Source: Methanocellaceae archaeon UBA148
GTDB taxonomy: Archaea; Halobacteriota; UBA148
Length of the DNA: 64,000 nt
Direction of reading: 5' to 3'
Assembly (NCBI GenBank): GCA_002495885.1
Contig: DAHG01000025.1
Coordinates: 113,148 to 177,147, forward strand
The translations under genes were made by a program, and so were the position numbers. Shown one piece after another: positions 9,450 to 19,480 of the stretch. The notes under the pieces were generated by a model. That model was given only the letters and a program-made list of their open reading frames with translations, made no database searches and was not told the DNA's origin. Numbering within the stretch: the stretch's first letter is position 1; every line of letters begins with the position of its first letter.

Positions 9450-9944
9450 ATGAAAGATATGGTCATCATTTTAATGGGCTCGAATAAAGACCTGAACTTC
9501 TCTAGCTCAATCGGAAGGACATTAGATAATCTTGGAGTCAAGTATGAGTTTAGAGCGGCCTCTGCCCACAAAACCCCAAGAAAGGTCTTAGATATATTGG
9601 AGGAGTACGACAAGCTAGAAAGGGTAGTGTATATCACTGTTGCCGGACGGTCTAATGCACTTAGCGGTCTCGTGGATGCAAATACAACCAAGCCAGTCAT
9701 AGCATGTCCCCTCTACTCTGAAAAATTTGGTGGAGCTGATATATATTCTTCTTTAAGAGTGCCAAGTGGCATAGGCTCACTGGTCAACATAGAGCCAGAG
9801 GGGGCAGCCATAGCAGCTGCAAAAATACTTGCCATAGGCAACAAAGGCTTAACTGAGAAGATACAAGAGTATCAAATGAAAAAGAGAGAGGAGATTAACG
9901 CTGCAGATGATACCCTCAAAGATGATTTAAATAGAGGGCAATAA
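9450..9944 (+). CDS. purE: AIR carboxylase, class II PurE
   Basis: Purine biosynthesis: carboxylation of 5-aminoimidazole ribonucleotide. It has the PurE opening MGSNKD and SAHKTP. The central loop is AGRSNALSG followed later by ADIYSSLRVPSGIG, which matches the class II enzymes (metazoan PAICS type, AGRSNGLG and WSSLRLPSG) rather than class I, where an AAHLPG histidine is conserved. Class II enzymes use AIR and CO2 directly without PurK, and no purK is present here. GAGGTG lies eight bases before the ATG and a TATA-like TATTTATTGATA precedes it. The stop abuts the purC start, which mirrors the fused PAICS arrangement of animals. Confidence 0.85.
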   Translation: MKDMVIILMGSNKDLNFSSSIGRTLDNLGVKYEFRAASAHKTPRKVLDILEEYDKLERVVYITVAGRSNALSGLVDANTTKPVIACPLYSEKFGGADIYSSLRVPSGIGSLVNIEPEGAAIAAAKILAIGNKGLTEKIQEYQMKKREEINAADDTLKDDLNRGQ

Positions 9945-10976
9945 ATGGGCAGCGTAAAAGACCTGGAAATACTAAGGAAACCCACGAAGGACAAGAGGGG
10001 CATAGGAAGATTTCATTTTTCAGATAAATATTCGGTCTTTGATTGGGGAGAGATGCCGGACCTTATAGAAAATAAAGGGTCCGTCCTCTGTATGATGGGT
10101 GCTTACTTTTTTGAGAGATTAGAAGAAAAAGGGATAAAGACACACTACCGAGGAGTTATACAGGATGGAAAACTTGTTCAGATGGATGAATTGAAAGTCC
10201 CCGCCAGCACCATGGAAATAAGCCTTGTGAGAGTATTTCACCCAAAGGCCCACAGATTGGCCGGAAAACTTGCATACGATTATGATGTGTTCTCACCAAA
10301 TCTTGCTAATTTCTTGATTCCCTTGGAGATCATATACAGGAATGGATTGCCAAAAGGATCATCTGTTTTTGAGAGACTGAATGCGGGGCTTAAGCCCGAG
10401 GATTTGGGATTGAACCACCCTCCTCGACCGGGAGATAAGCTCAAAAAACCAGTATTCGATGTAAGCACAAAACTGGAGGAGAGGGACAGATACGTCACTT
10501 GGGTAGAAGCACAAGAACTTGCCGGACTGAGTGACGGAGAGGTTAGAGAGATAAAAAATATACTGTTACATATCGACGAACTCATCACCGAAACAGCCTC
10601 AAAAGCAGGATTAGAAAACGAGGATGGAAAAGTTGAGTTTGGATTTGATCCCCACAGAAAGCCGATGGTTGTAGATGTTGTTGGAACTTTAGATGAATGT
10701 AGATTCACCTATAAAGGCATACATGTGAGCAAAGAGATCGCGAGGCAATATTACAAAGAAACAAGCTGGTACAAGGATGTGGAGAGGGCGAAGAAAGAGG
10801 CAAGCATTAAGGGGATAAAGGAATGGAAATCCCTATGTGAATCAAAGCCCCAAAAACTGGATCCCAATCTGAGAAAAGTGATAAGCGAAATGTATATGGC
10901 AGCAGCAAATGAACTTACCGGATTTCACTTATTTGAAGTTCAAAGGCTTGCTGAAATTCTCGATAGTCTTGCGTAG
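9945..10976 (+). CDS. purC: SAICAR synthase
   Basis: Phosphoribosylaminoimidazole-succinocarboxamide synthase, the step after PurE. The N-terminal FHFSDKYSVFDWG and ENKGSVLCMMGAYFFE segments, EISLVRVF, and LIPLEIIYRNGLPKGSS (substrate-binding loop) are conserved PurC motifs. Length 343 is typical of the longer archaeal form. It starts directly after purE. The gene faces carB tail to tail. Confidence 0.9.
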   Translation: MGSVKDLEILRKPTKDKRGIGRFHFSDKYSVFDWGEMPDLIENKGSVLCMMGAYFFERLEEKGIKTHYRGVIQDGKLVQMDELKVPASTMEISLVRVFHPKAHRLAGKLAYDYDVFSPNLANFLIPLEIIYRNGLPKGSSVFERLNAGLKPEDLGLNHPPRPGDKLKKPVFDVSTKLEERDRYVTWVEAQELAGLSDGEVREIKNILLHIDELITETASKAGLENEDGKVEFGFDPHRKPMVVDVVGTLDECRFTYKGIHVSKEIARQYYKETSWYKDVERAKKEASIKGIKEWKSLCESKPQKLDPNLRKVISEMYMAAANELTGFHLFEVQRLAEILDSLA

Positions 10977-11030
10977 GTTCCTTTTATCCCCTGTCCCTAT
11001 AAAAAAAGCTAGTTTAACAACTAAACAAAA

Positions 11031-14000
11031 TTATCCGCCGTAGTACTCTTGGAGGGATTTGATGGTTATGTCTTTTGTTCCCCCTATTTTTTCCATGGCC
11101 TCCACTGATGCTTGTGCACCAGCGATGGTCGTTATATACGGAATGTTGAGTTCCACCGCATTCCTTCTTATCACATAACCGTCTCTCTTCGCCTCTTTTT
11201 TCCTGCTTGGCGTATTAATCACCAGTGATATCTTTCTGCTCTTCATATAGTCCACGACGTTTGGTCTGCCTTCACTGACCTTGAGAATTTCTTTGGCCCT
11301 GACACCCTCCTGTCTCAACGCTTCCGCAGTTCCGTTTGTAGCAAATATGTCGAACCCCATTTGTTGAAGCTTTTTGGCAACAGGAATGATGAGGTCTTTG
11401 TCTTCTTCTTTTACAGATAAAAAAACGTCCCCTTTCGCAGGTAATCGCATGTTTGCACCCAACTGCGCTTTATAGAACGCCCTTCCAAAATCCACATCAA
11501 TCCCCATGGCCTCTCCCGTGGACTTCATCTCGGGCCCTAATACCGGGTCTACCCCAGGCAATTTTATGAAAGGAAACACCACCTCTTTCACTGCAACGTG
11601 CCCTATGGGCGGGAGTCCTACATAGGTTTTTGGGAGCGATTGACCCAGCATAACTTTAGCAGCAAGTTTGGCCAAGGGTATGCCAACCGCCTTGGAAATG
11701 AATGGAATCGTCCTGCTTGCTCTTGGGTTCACCTCAAGAACATATACCTTATCTTTTACTGCATATTGGATATTCATCAGGCCTTTCACACAAATCTCTC
11801 TCGCCAGCCTGGTGGTATATTCTTTCACAATTTGGATCGTCTCATCGCTCAGAGACTGTGGGGGCACCACACATGCGCTATCACCGGAGTGAATCCCTGC
11901 ATGCTCTATATGCTCCATTATTCCCCCTATCAACACATTCTCCCCGTCTGAAACAGCATCCACGTCCAGCTCAATCGCAGGTTGTAGAAACTTATCTATG
12001 AGTACGGGGTGTTTCGGTGACACACGCACAGCTTCTGCCATATATATGTCAAGCTCTTTTTGATCGTAGACGACCTCCATAGCCCTCCCCCCCAGGACGT
12101 AGGAAGGGCGTACAAGGACGGGGTAATTTATACGAGAAGCTATTTTTCTGGCTTCCTCGAGAGACATGGCAGTTCCAGATTCTGCTTGAGGAATGCCCAG
12201 ACGCTCCAAAAGTAGTCTAAATTTACCCCTATCCTCTGCCAAGTCTATGCTCTCATACGGTGTTCCAAGGATTTTCACTCCTGCCATCGAAAGTTGTTCG
12301 GCGAGATTGATTGGTGTTTGGCCCCCAAACTGGACCATTACCCCATAGGGGTCTTCTCTCTCTATGACGTTCATCACATCCTCAAAGGTGAGGGGTTCAA
12401 AATATAATTTATCCGATATGTCGAAATCTGTCGATACCGTCTCAGGATTGTTGTTTATCACGATGGTCTCTACACCTTCTTCTTTTAGCGCAAATACCGC
12501 GTGGACCGTGCAATAATCAAACTCTATTCCTTGCCCTATTCTGATCGGCCCGCCCCCCAGTATGATGACCTTCTTTTTATCTGAGGAAACGATTTCGTCC
12601 TCCTCCTCATAGGATGAATAGTAATAAGGTGTACGGGCTTCAAACTCTGCTGCGCAAGTGTCAACCATCTTGTAGACCGCTTTGATACCTTTCTTCTTCC
12701 TGAGTTCTCTTATGGTAATCTCATCAGATCTGAAAATATGTGCAAGTTGCAAATCAGAAAAACCAAGCTTCTTCGCCTCTTTGATCGTCATAAATACGTC
12801 GGGGCTGTCCAACGAAAGATTTCTGAGCTCTCTCTCCATAGAGATGATGTTTCGAATTTTGTACAAAAACCATCGATCGATCTTGGTTAGATCATATATC
12901 TCATCTATGCCCATCCCCATGGCAATGGCGTCTCTGACATGAAAGATCCTCATGTCTGTGGGTTTTCTCAACTTCGTGCGGAGGTCCTCCGCATCTGTTA
13001 TCGGCTCAGATTCTCCGTCTGCCCCCAGCCCATATCTCCCTGTATCAAGAGACCTGATCGCCTTTTGTAGGGCTTCCTCGAACATGCGCCCGATTGCCAT
13101 CACTTCGCCGGTCGCCTTCATCTGCGTCCCAATGATCTTGTTTGCCTCTTTGAATTTATCAAAAGGCCATCTCGGAATCTTGCAAACGATATAATCTATC
13201 GTGGGCTCAAACGAAGCAGGCGTTTTTCCCGTCACTCTGTTCAGTATCTCATCGAGATTTAAACCAAGCGCAATCTTTGTGGCGACCCTTGCTATCGGAT
13301 ATCCTGTTGCTTTTGACGCGAGAGCAGAACTCCTGCTTAGCCTCGGATTCACCTCTATGACAAAATAATCGAACTTGTCCGGGCGTACTGCAAACTGAAT
13401 GTTGCAGCCTCCCTCAACCTTTAAAGCTCTTACTATCCTTATAGCAGCGTTTCTCAATATGTGGTATTCACGATCAGTCAATGTCAGCACAGGAGCAACC
13501 ACTATGCTATCGCCCGTATGTATCCCCATGGGATCAACGTTTTCCATGCTGCAGATCGTAATGCAGTTGTCTGCTGAATCCCTGACCATTTCGAACTCGA
13601 TCTCTTTCCACCCTATCACGCATTGATCAAGATTTACCTCGCTATTCATACTGAGGTCAAGACCCCTCATCGTAATCTGCTCGAGCTCCACCATATTGTA
13701 AGCGATGCCGGTTCCGGTGCCTCCAAGGCAATAGCCCGGTCGAATGATTACAGGAAAACCAATCTCTTCCGCACCTTTCTTTGCCTCCTCCAGAGAAGAA
13801 GCTTTTATCGATTTCGGGACGGGCTCACCCACGTCCTTCATGAGATCGAAAAACAGCTCCCTTTCTTCCGCCCTCATGATCGACTCTACAGAGGTTCCTA
13901 TCACCCGACAGCCGGTCTCTTTTAGGACTCCCGTTTTATGCAATTGAACTGCAAGATTTAGGCCTGTCTGCCCCCCTTGTGTTGGAAGCAGGCTATCTGG

Positions 14001-14246
14001 CCTTTCTTTCCTTATTATCTCGGCGACTATCTCCAGAGTGAGCGGCTCGATGTAAACTTTGTCAGCAACGCCCACATCGGTCTGAAAGGTTGCAGGATTC
14101 GAGTTTACCAGAACGATCTCTACGCCCTCTTCTCTCAGCGAACGACATGCTTGCGACCCAGAGTAGTCAAACTCCGCTGCTTGACCTATTATGATCGGTC
14201 CGGAGCCTATCACCAGGACTTTTTTTATATTCTCTCTCTTAGGCAT
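11031..14246 (-). CDS. carB: carbamoyl-phosphate synthase large subunit
   Basis: Makes carbamoyl phosphate from ammonia, bicarbonate and two ATP for pyrimidine and arginine synthesis. The full 1071-residue length contains two homologous ATP-grasp halves: KKVLVIGSGPIIIGQAAEFDYSG near the N-terminus and KKVIILGGGPIRIGQGIEFDYC near residue 555. The allosteric MGS-like domain is at the C-terminus (from about residue 935, with FATNGTAEALR). It overlaps carA by eight bases and is co-translated with it. Because CarA appears unable to hydrolyse glutamine, this subunit probably works on free ammonia. Confidence 0.95.
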   Translation of the reverse strand: MPKRENIKKVLVIGSGPIIIGQAAEFDYSGSQACRSLREEGVEIVLVNSNPATFQTDVGVADKVYIEPLTLEIVAEIIRKERPDSLLPTQGGQTGLNLAVQLHKTGVLKETGCRVIGTSVESIMRAEERELFFDLMKDVGEPVPKSIKASSLEEAKKGAEEIGFPVIIRPGYCLGGTGTGIAYNMVELEQITMRGLDLSMNSEVNLDQCVIGWKEIEFEMVRDSADNCITICSMENVDPMGIHTGDSIVVAPVLTLTDREYHILRNAAIRIVRALKVEGGCNIQFAVRPDKFDYFVIEVNPRLSRSSALASKATGYPIARVATKIALGLNLDEILNRVTGKTPASFEPTIDYIVCKIPRWPFDKFKEANKIIGTQMKATGEVMAIGRMFEEALQKAIRSLDTGRYGLGADGESEPITDAEDLRTKLRKPTDMRIFHVRDAIAMGMGIDEIYDLTKIDRWFLYKIRNIISMERELRNLSLDSPDVFMTIKEAKKLGFSDLQLAHIFRSDEITIRELRKKKGIKAVYKMVDTCAAEFEARTPYYYSSYEEEDEIVSSDKKKVIILGGGPIRIGQGIEFDYCTVHAVFALKEEGVETIVINNNPETVSTDFDISDKLYFEPLTFEDVMNVIEREDPYGVMVQFGGQTPINLAEQLSMAGVKILGTPYESIDLAEDRGKFRLLLERLGIPQAESGTAMSLEEARKIASRINYPVLVRPSYVLGGRAMEVVYDQKELDIYMAEAVRVSPKHPVLIDKFLQPAIELDVDAVSDGENVLIGGIMEHIEHAGIHSGDSACVVPPQSLSDETIQIVKEYTTRLAREICVKGLMNIQYAVKDKVYVLEVNPRASRTIPFISKAVGIPLAKLAAKVMLGQSLPKTYVGLPPIGHVAVKEVVFPFIKLPGVDPVLGPEMKSTGEAMGIDVDFGRAFYKAQLGANMRLPAKGDVFLSVKEEDKDLIIPVAKKLQQMGFDIFATNGTAEALRQEGVRAKEILKVSEGRPNVVDYMKSRKISLVINTPSRKKEAKRDGYVIRRNAVELNIPYITTIAGAQASVEAMEKIGGTKDITIKSLQEYYGG

Positions 14247-15309
14247 GCGTCTCCATGAGCCTCACAAATTTATCGAAAAGATACTTGCTGTCAAAACCCG
14301 CTTCCGGATGATATTGTATTCCCATTATCGGCAATTCTGCATGTGAAATTCCTTCCACAGTACCATCATTGGCGTTTACCTGCGTCACCTCAAGCTTGCC
14401 CTCAAGCGAAGAGGCGTCAAGGACGTATCCGTGGTTCTGAGACGTGATGTATATCCTGCCGGACCCGAGGTCTCTGACAGGTTGATTTCCCCTATGCCCA
14501 AAACCCATCTTGACGATTTTTGCTCCGGACGCAAGGGCAACGATCTGGCATCCAATCCCTATGCCAAAAATGGGTATTTCATTCAGGACCTCCCGAGTGG
14601 TCCCGATAACATGGCTAAGAATAGAGGGGTCACCCGGACCGCCTGAGATTATCAATGCATCCGGATCATCTTCCATAATTTCCTTCTTACCAGAAGAAGG
14701 AGGTTTCAACCTGACGTTTATTTTCCTTTGATTCAGCTCCTTCAACAGGCTTTTTCTGGTGCCACAATCCAAAATTGAAACGGTACGTTTACCCCCCGCA
14801 CCAAAATATTTTGATCTGTGAGCCGAAACCCGAGAGACCAGGTCTGTCTTGCCTGGATCGCGTGCTCTCTCGATGAGCTCACTTATGTTTGGCTCATCTT
14901 TGTAGACAGAGAGAACCGCCGACATCGTGTTATCCTTTATTAGCTTCCTGGTTAGCTGCCTGGTGTCAACTCCCTCTATTCCCGGGGTTCCACTTTCCTC
15001 AAACCATTTTGCAAGTGTCTTATCAGATTGCCAGTGACTCGGCTCCTTGCAAGCCTCTTTTAAGATCACACCTTCTGCTTGAATGGTTCCGGATTCAAAA
15101 TCAGGCGGCACAGCATAATTCCCAACAGATGGGAAGGTGAAAACAACTATCAGCCCTTTGTTTGAGGGATCGGTCAGGATTTCGGTATATCCTGTCATGC
15201 TCGTGTTGAACACGACCTCTCCAACCACTTCTCCAACGCAGCCGAATCCTTTTCCCCTGATGACCGTTCCGTCCTCGATAACCAGTAATGCCCCTAACAT
15301 GCCAGGCAT
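14239..15309 (-). CDS. carA: carbamoyl-phosphate synthase small subunit, glutaminase nucleophile missing
   Basis: The 356-residue protein has the CarA N-terminal domain (GEVVFNTSMTGYTEILTDPS) and a class I glutamine amidotransferase domain (GGPGDP at 223-228, YHPEAG at 333-338). The catalytic cysteine of the normal FGICLGHQ motif is replaced: the protein reads FGIGIGCQ, so residue 251 is Gly (codon GGG) and the following His position is Cys254. His334 and Glu336 remain. Glutaminase chemistry needs the cysteine nucleophile, so this subunit should be inactive as a glutaminase while possibly still supporting CarB, as in ammonia-dependent animal CPS I, which lost the same cysteine. The rest is well conserved, so it is not a decaying gene. 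Confidence 0.9.
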   Translation of the reverse strand: MPGMLGALLVIEDGTVIRGKGFGCVGEVVGEVVFNTSMTGYTEILTDPSNKGLIVVFTFPSVGNYAVPPDFESGTIQAEGVILKEACKEPSHWQSDKTLAKWFEESGTPGIEGVDTRQLTRKLIKDNTMSAVLSVYKDEPNISELIERARDPGKTDLVSRVSAHRSKYFGAGGKRTVSILDCGTRKSLLKELNQRKINVRLKPPSSGKKEIMEDDPDALIISGGPGDPSILSHVIGTTREVLNEIPIFGIGIGCQIVALASGAKIVKMGFGHRGNQPVRDLGSGRIYITSQNHGYVLDASSLEGKLEVTQVNANDGTVEGISHAELPIMGIQYHPEAGFDSKYLFDKFVRLMETHA

Positions 15310-15390
15310 TATAAAGAGTTCTGATTATTAATGTTTGTCGTAGGGTAACAATTTTCAAAAAAAAAAAATGACCTGAATTGTAGTCTTGTC

Positions 15391-18088
15391 ATTTCAATCC
15401 CACTATGGTCTGATTTTAACCCAGTTCTATCTCCCTGAAAAGCTGCTCGAACTTCTCATTTCAATCCCACTATGGTCTGATTTTAACCCCTTATAGCCGT
15501 GTCCCTTACTCCGAGACCTTCCTGATTTCAATCCCACTATGGTCTGATTTTAACTTTTTTACAGTCATTTCTCTTTTCCCTCCTTATTTCATTTCAATCC
15601 CACTATGGTCTGATTTTAACAATAATAGAATTGAACGGTAGATTCGGGAAAAAACTATTTCAATCCCACTATGGTCTGATTTTAACTTGCGAATGAACTG
15701 GAAATCTTCAAGTGTTTCGCATAATTTCAATCCCACTATGGTCTGATTTTAACCTGCATAGGCAAGAACGACTATGCCGACCATAACCCATTTCAATCCC
15801 ACTATGGTCTGATTTTAACCCGACTCAGTCCATCCCCCTTCGTGGTGGGGTTGGCATTTCAATCCCACTATGGTCTGATTTTAACACAAAAAGAAAACTG
15901 CCACATTTCCACTTGAAGGTCGTATTTCAATCCCACTATGGTCTGATTTTAACGTTTGCGTCAGTTTGACTCAGCACAACGACAAGCTTATTTCAATCCC
16001 ACTATGGTCTGATTTTAACCTCAGGAACGGCACGACTGAAGTGTTTACAATAGGGAATTTCAATCCCACTATGGTCTGATTTTAACACGGATGGTTCGGC
16101 GTCTATTCGGAACACGGAAACCATTTCAATCCCACTATGGTCTGATTTTAACCATTTTTTCAATCACCTTCCAAAACCCTCATAAATAATTTCAATCCCA
16201 CTATGGTCTGATTTTAACGGCAAGGCTATCTGGAATGTCTGCAAGAACAGATCCCATTTCAATCCCACTATGGTCTGATTTTAACTCGCCACCCCCTCCA
16301 ACAAGTCTATCTTTGTCATCGCATTTCAATCCCACTATGGTCTGATTTTAACATGCTCAGAATTGACCCACGAAGCTAGCTGTTCGGATTTCAATCCCAC
16401 TATGGTCTGATTTTAACCTTCAGCCCCTGCGTGATGAGTCTCATGTAGCTGTAATTTCAATCCCACTATGGTCTGATTTTAACGGTCGATAATACGTATA
16501 CCGCCGTAGTGACTTATAATTTCAATCCCACTATGGTCTGATTTTAACGTGATCCAGGGGATCACAGCGACCAATTCCCGCGCTACGTCATTTCAATCCC
16601 ACTATGGTCTGATTTTAACCGCCGCTAGACGAGATTTTGCCACGCCCATTACACACATTTCAATCCCACTATGGTCTGATTTTAACTCTGTAATGTATTG
16701 ATGCCAGTGCAACTTTTGAGTACATTTCAATCCCACTATGGTCTGATTTTAACACTCTCAGACAAGAATAGAGCTTACTACATCGCTCATTTCAATCCCA
16801 CTATGGTCTGATTTTAACCGGGGTGGTCTCGGCCGGGCGGGATACGGCGCAGTAATTTCAATCCCACTATGGTCTGATTTTAACGATGCCTTTGAGGTTT
16901 TCAAGAGCAACAGCTCTACCATTTCAATCCCACTATGGTCTGATTTTAACATTCGTGAAGTCCGTATAATTGAAGTCGGTGTAATTCATTTCAATCCCAC
17001 TATGGTCTGATTTTAACTGCGTTTGTGATGGTTATGTTCACCCACGTTGTGGAGTATTTCAATCCCACTATGGTCTGATTTTAACCACCTTGCGAAAAAG
17101 ATAAATCTTCAGAATATGTCATTTCAATCCCACTATGGTCTGATTTTAACACTTTTCAGGGATTATATTTCCTAGTTCACACGCGGACTTATTTCAATCC
17201 CACTATGGTCTGATTTTAACTATTGTTTTATATATAGCATACCTTTTAGGGGGTTATTATTTCAATCCCACTATGGTCTGATTTTAACGATGAGAACATC
17301 ATCGAGCAGATAATCGAGGCTATCATTTCAATCCCACTATGGTCTGATTTTAACGACAACATGAGGAACGTCATATATTCCTACGTTCTCATTTCAATCC
17401 CACTATGGTCTGATTTTAACTGAGCTTATGGGGCGACATCGGGGACTATAAGTTTTATTTCAATCCCACTATGGTCTGATTTTAACAATGTTCAAAAAAT
17501 CCGATTTGGCTTGGGTGCTGTAATTTCAATCCCACTATGGTCTGATTTTAACTTCTCGATATGCAACCGGTATTTTATCCTGTTATGAATTTCAATCCCA
17601 CTATGGTCTGATTTTAACAAGAAGGACTAACAAAGGCTTTTTTAGTTCTTGCGGATTTCAATCCCACTATGGTCTGATTTTAACACGCCTATATGCTGTC
17701 TTGTTCGGGGGTTGGGGAATACATTTCAATCCCACTATGGTCTGATTTTAACTTGATGATATTCGTAACTACGGTGCCTGACATAAACATTTCAATCCCA
17801 CTATGGTCTGATTTTAACAATCTCAGACCCCCCCCTAATCTCAGACCCCCCTGAAACCCATTTCAATCCCACTATGGTCTGATTTTAACAGGACGTTAAA
17901 AAGTTCTTTTGCGCGGTTTGCATCAATTTCAATCCCACTATGGTCTGATTTTAACGCGATGGAAACTCAGAGGAACATAAGCGGTTTTTAAGATTTCAAT
18001 CCCACTATGGTCTGATTTTAACCACCGTCTCCCATACCTACAACATATCCTGATATTCATTTCAATCCCACTATGGTCTGATTTTAAC
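15391..18088 (-). CRISPR. CRISPR array, 41 repeats and 40 spacers
   Basis: The 30-base repeat reads, on the plus strand, ATTTCAATCCC at its start, ACTATGGTCT in the middle and GATTTTAAC at its end. I count 41 copies, all identical including both terminal ones, with spacers of about 35-41 bases. The reverse complement ends in GATTGAAAT, the classic 3' tag of archaeal and type I-A/I-B repeats, so crRNA precursor transcription runs on the minus strand. The leader is therefore at the high-coordinate end next to cas2. Lack of any degenerate terminal repeat suggests an active, well maintained array. One spacer (17819-17859) contains an internal duplication. Confidence 0.98.
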
Positions 18089-18225
18089 CCTGCCGTTATG
18101 CCCGATTAAATGTGGCCAATAAGCTCAAGATAGATGTAAATTCGTTCAATTATTTAAGGTATTGCCAATATCTTTCGTGGTTCTTTATAAATGGGGTACA
18201 AAATGAGAGATCCCCGAAAACGCTT
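18089..18225 (-). promoter_or_regulatory. CRISPR leader and promoter
   Basis: This gap between the cas2 stop and the leader-proximal repeat is the expected leader for minus-strand transcription. A TATA-like TTTATAAA lies at about 18184-18191, which would start transcription near 18160, and the rest is AT-rich. New spacers would be added at 18088. Position and repeat orientation support the call; the promoter itself is inferred. Confidence 0.65.
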
Positions 18226-18489
18226 TCATATGATTTCGGATATTTCTACCTTACTCGTTCCTAACTCAATGGTCCGCAGAAATTTATCGCCCCTCAAAAT
18301 GTAAATTCTCACCGAATCCTCGGCCACATCGATCAAATCTTTAACTCTGTCCTCTACTATCTTCAATTCCACCTTTGTCAGCTCTCCCTCAAAAACAGAA
18401 TTCTGGACCCAGTTTAGGTATTGCTTCAAAAATATCCTGACCTTATTCACCCGATCCACGTTCACGTCATACACGACAATGACGTACAT
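18226..18489 (-). CDS. cas2: CRISPR integration protein Cas2
   Basis: An 87-residue ferredoxin-fold Cas2 that forms the spacer integrase complex with Cas1. It begins MYVIVVYDVNVDRV, with the conserved aspartate after the first strand, and shows WVQNSVFEGEL, the second family motif. It follows cas1 with a one-base gap and is the last gene before the array. Type I-B style Cas2. Confidence 0.95.
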   Translation of the reverse strand: MYVIVVYDVNVDRVNKVRIFLKQYLNWVQNSVFEGELTKVELKIVEDRVKDLIDVAEDSVRIYILRGDKFLRTIELGTSKVEISEII

Positions 18490-18490
18490 C

Positions 18491-19480
18491 TTACCACCAC
18501 ATCACGAGAGGTTTGTACTTATGCGTCCCCAATACATGCTTTACCAACTTGTATAGCTCCAACCGGATGAGGCGTTGGTAGGACACCTCTCTGCCGAGAC
18601 TTTTGTGTTTAATGGTCGTCGATAACCTGTCGTGATAATTTTGGAGAAAGAGTTTTCTGCCGGTATCAGACAGAAGCATATCGCCCAGCTCGCCCACGAA
18701 GTGCGAGTCGTCAAGCATCTTCTTGTTGACGAGTTTGAAGATGACCCTGTCAACGATGATCGGCTTGAAGATTTCTGCAACATCTAACGCCAGTGAGAAC
18801 CTTCTCTCGAAAGGCTCATGAAGGTATGATATCGTGGGATTCAGTTGAGTGTTATAGATTTCCGTGAGCACCGTCGCATACATCAGGGAATTGCCAAAAG
18901 ATATGAGGGTGTTCGTCTTATTGTTCGGCGGCCGTTTGACCCGCTCGCCCATCCTAAATTCCTCAGGGAATATCTTGTCGAGGGCACCATAATACGTGTC
19001 GCGTATGTGTCCTTCGACGCCCATGAGTTCTGGAATGCTGTTGTATTCTTCGATTTTTGGGAGTTCGCGTTCAATTCTCCCGATATGGGTCTCAATCGAT
19101 GAATTTGAGCTGCAATAATACCTGAGATTTTTCAGGATGTTCTGTGCAGCACCCTCAACGAATCTTTTGGCGAGATAGGTTCGTTTATCGGCATCAAGGT
19201 GGTGCTCTGCCTGATGAATGGTAACGTCACCTGCTACCAAGGTTTCCCTCGGGTACAAACTCCCTTCATAGAAGCCATAATTGTTGAAGAAGTGAATCGG
19301 CACGCCTTGTCGCGATAGGTAGGATACCACGCCGGATGTGAAGGATAGGTTGCCATAGGCGTATATCGCATAGATCTTGCTTATGGGCAGGGCACGCTTC
19401 TCCTCCTTGTTGATGAAATATACGGTGTTCTCTTTTCTTCTTAGAACGCCGTCCTTTGTGATGTAGTAATTGGTTTTCAT
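18491..19480 (-). CDS. cas1: CRISPR integrase Cas1
   Basis: The metal-dependent spacer integrase. The 329-residue protein starts with the beta-rich domain (YYITKDGVLRRKENTVYF), and the helical catalytic domain holds GVEGHIRDTYY with the catalytic glutamate, SYLHEPFERRFSLALDVAEIFKP with the catalytic histidine, and its downstream acidic residues. Sequence type matches I-B Cas1. It overlaps cas4 by four bases (ATGA), so cas4, cas1 and cas2 form a coupled adaptation operon. Confidence 0.96.
   Translation of the reverse strand: MKTNYYITKDGVLRRKENTVYFINKEEKRALPISKIYAIYAYGNLSFTSGVVSYLSRQGVPIHFFNNYGFYEGSLYPRETLVAGDVTIHQAEHHLDADKRTYLAKRFVEGAAQNILKNLRYYCSSNSSIETHIGRIERELPKIEEYNSIPELMGVEGHIRDTYYGALDKIFPEEFRMGERVKRPPNNKTNTLISFGNSLMYATVLTEIYNTQLNPTISYLHEPFERRFSLALDVAEIFKPIIVDRVIFKLVNKKMLDDSHFVGELGDMLLSDTGRKLFLQNYHDRLSTTIKHKSLGREVSYQRLIRLELYKLVKHVLGTHKYKPLVMWW

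Noticed and set aside
10280..10708. 142-codon minus-strand frame within purC
   Set aside because: Serine-rich antisense shadow of a clearly conserved gene with no ribosome site.
16758..16952. Open frame on the minus strand with a repeated LKSDHSGIE sequence
   Set aside because: It is translated CRISPR repeat and spacer sequence, not a gene.
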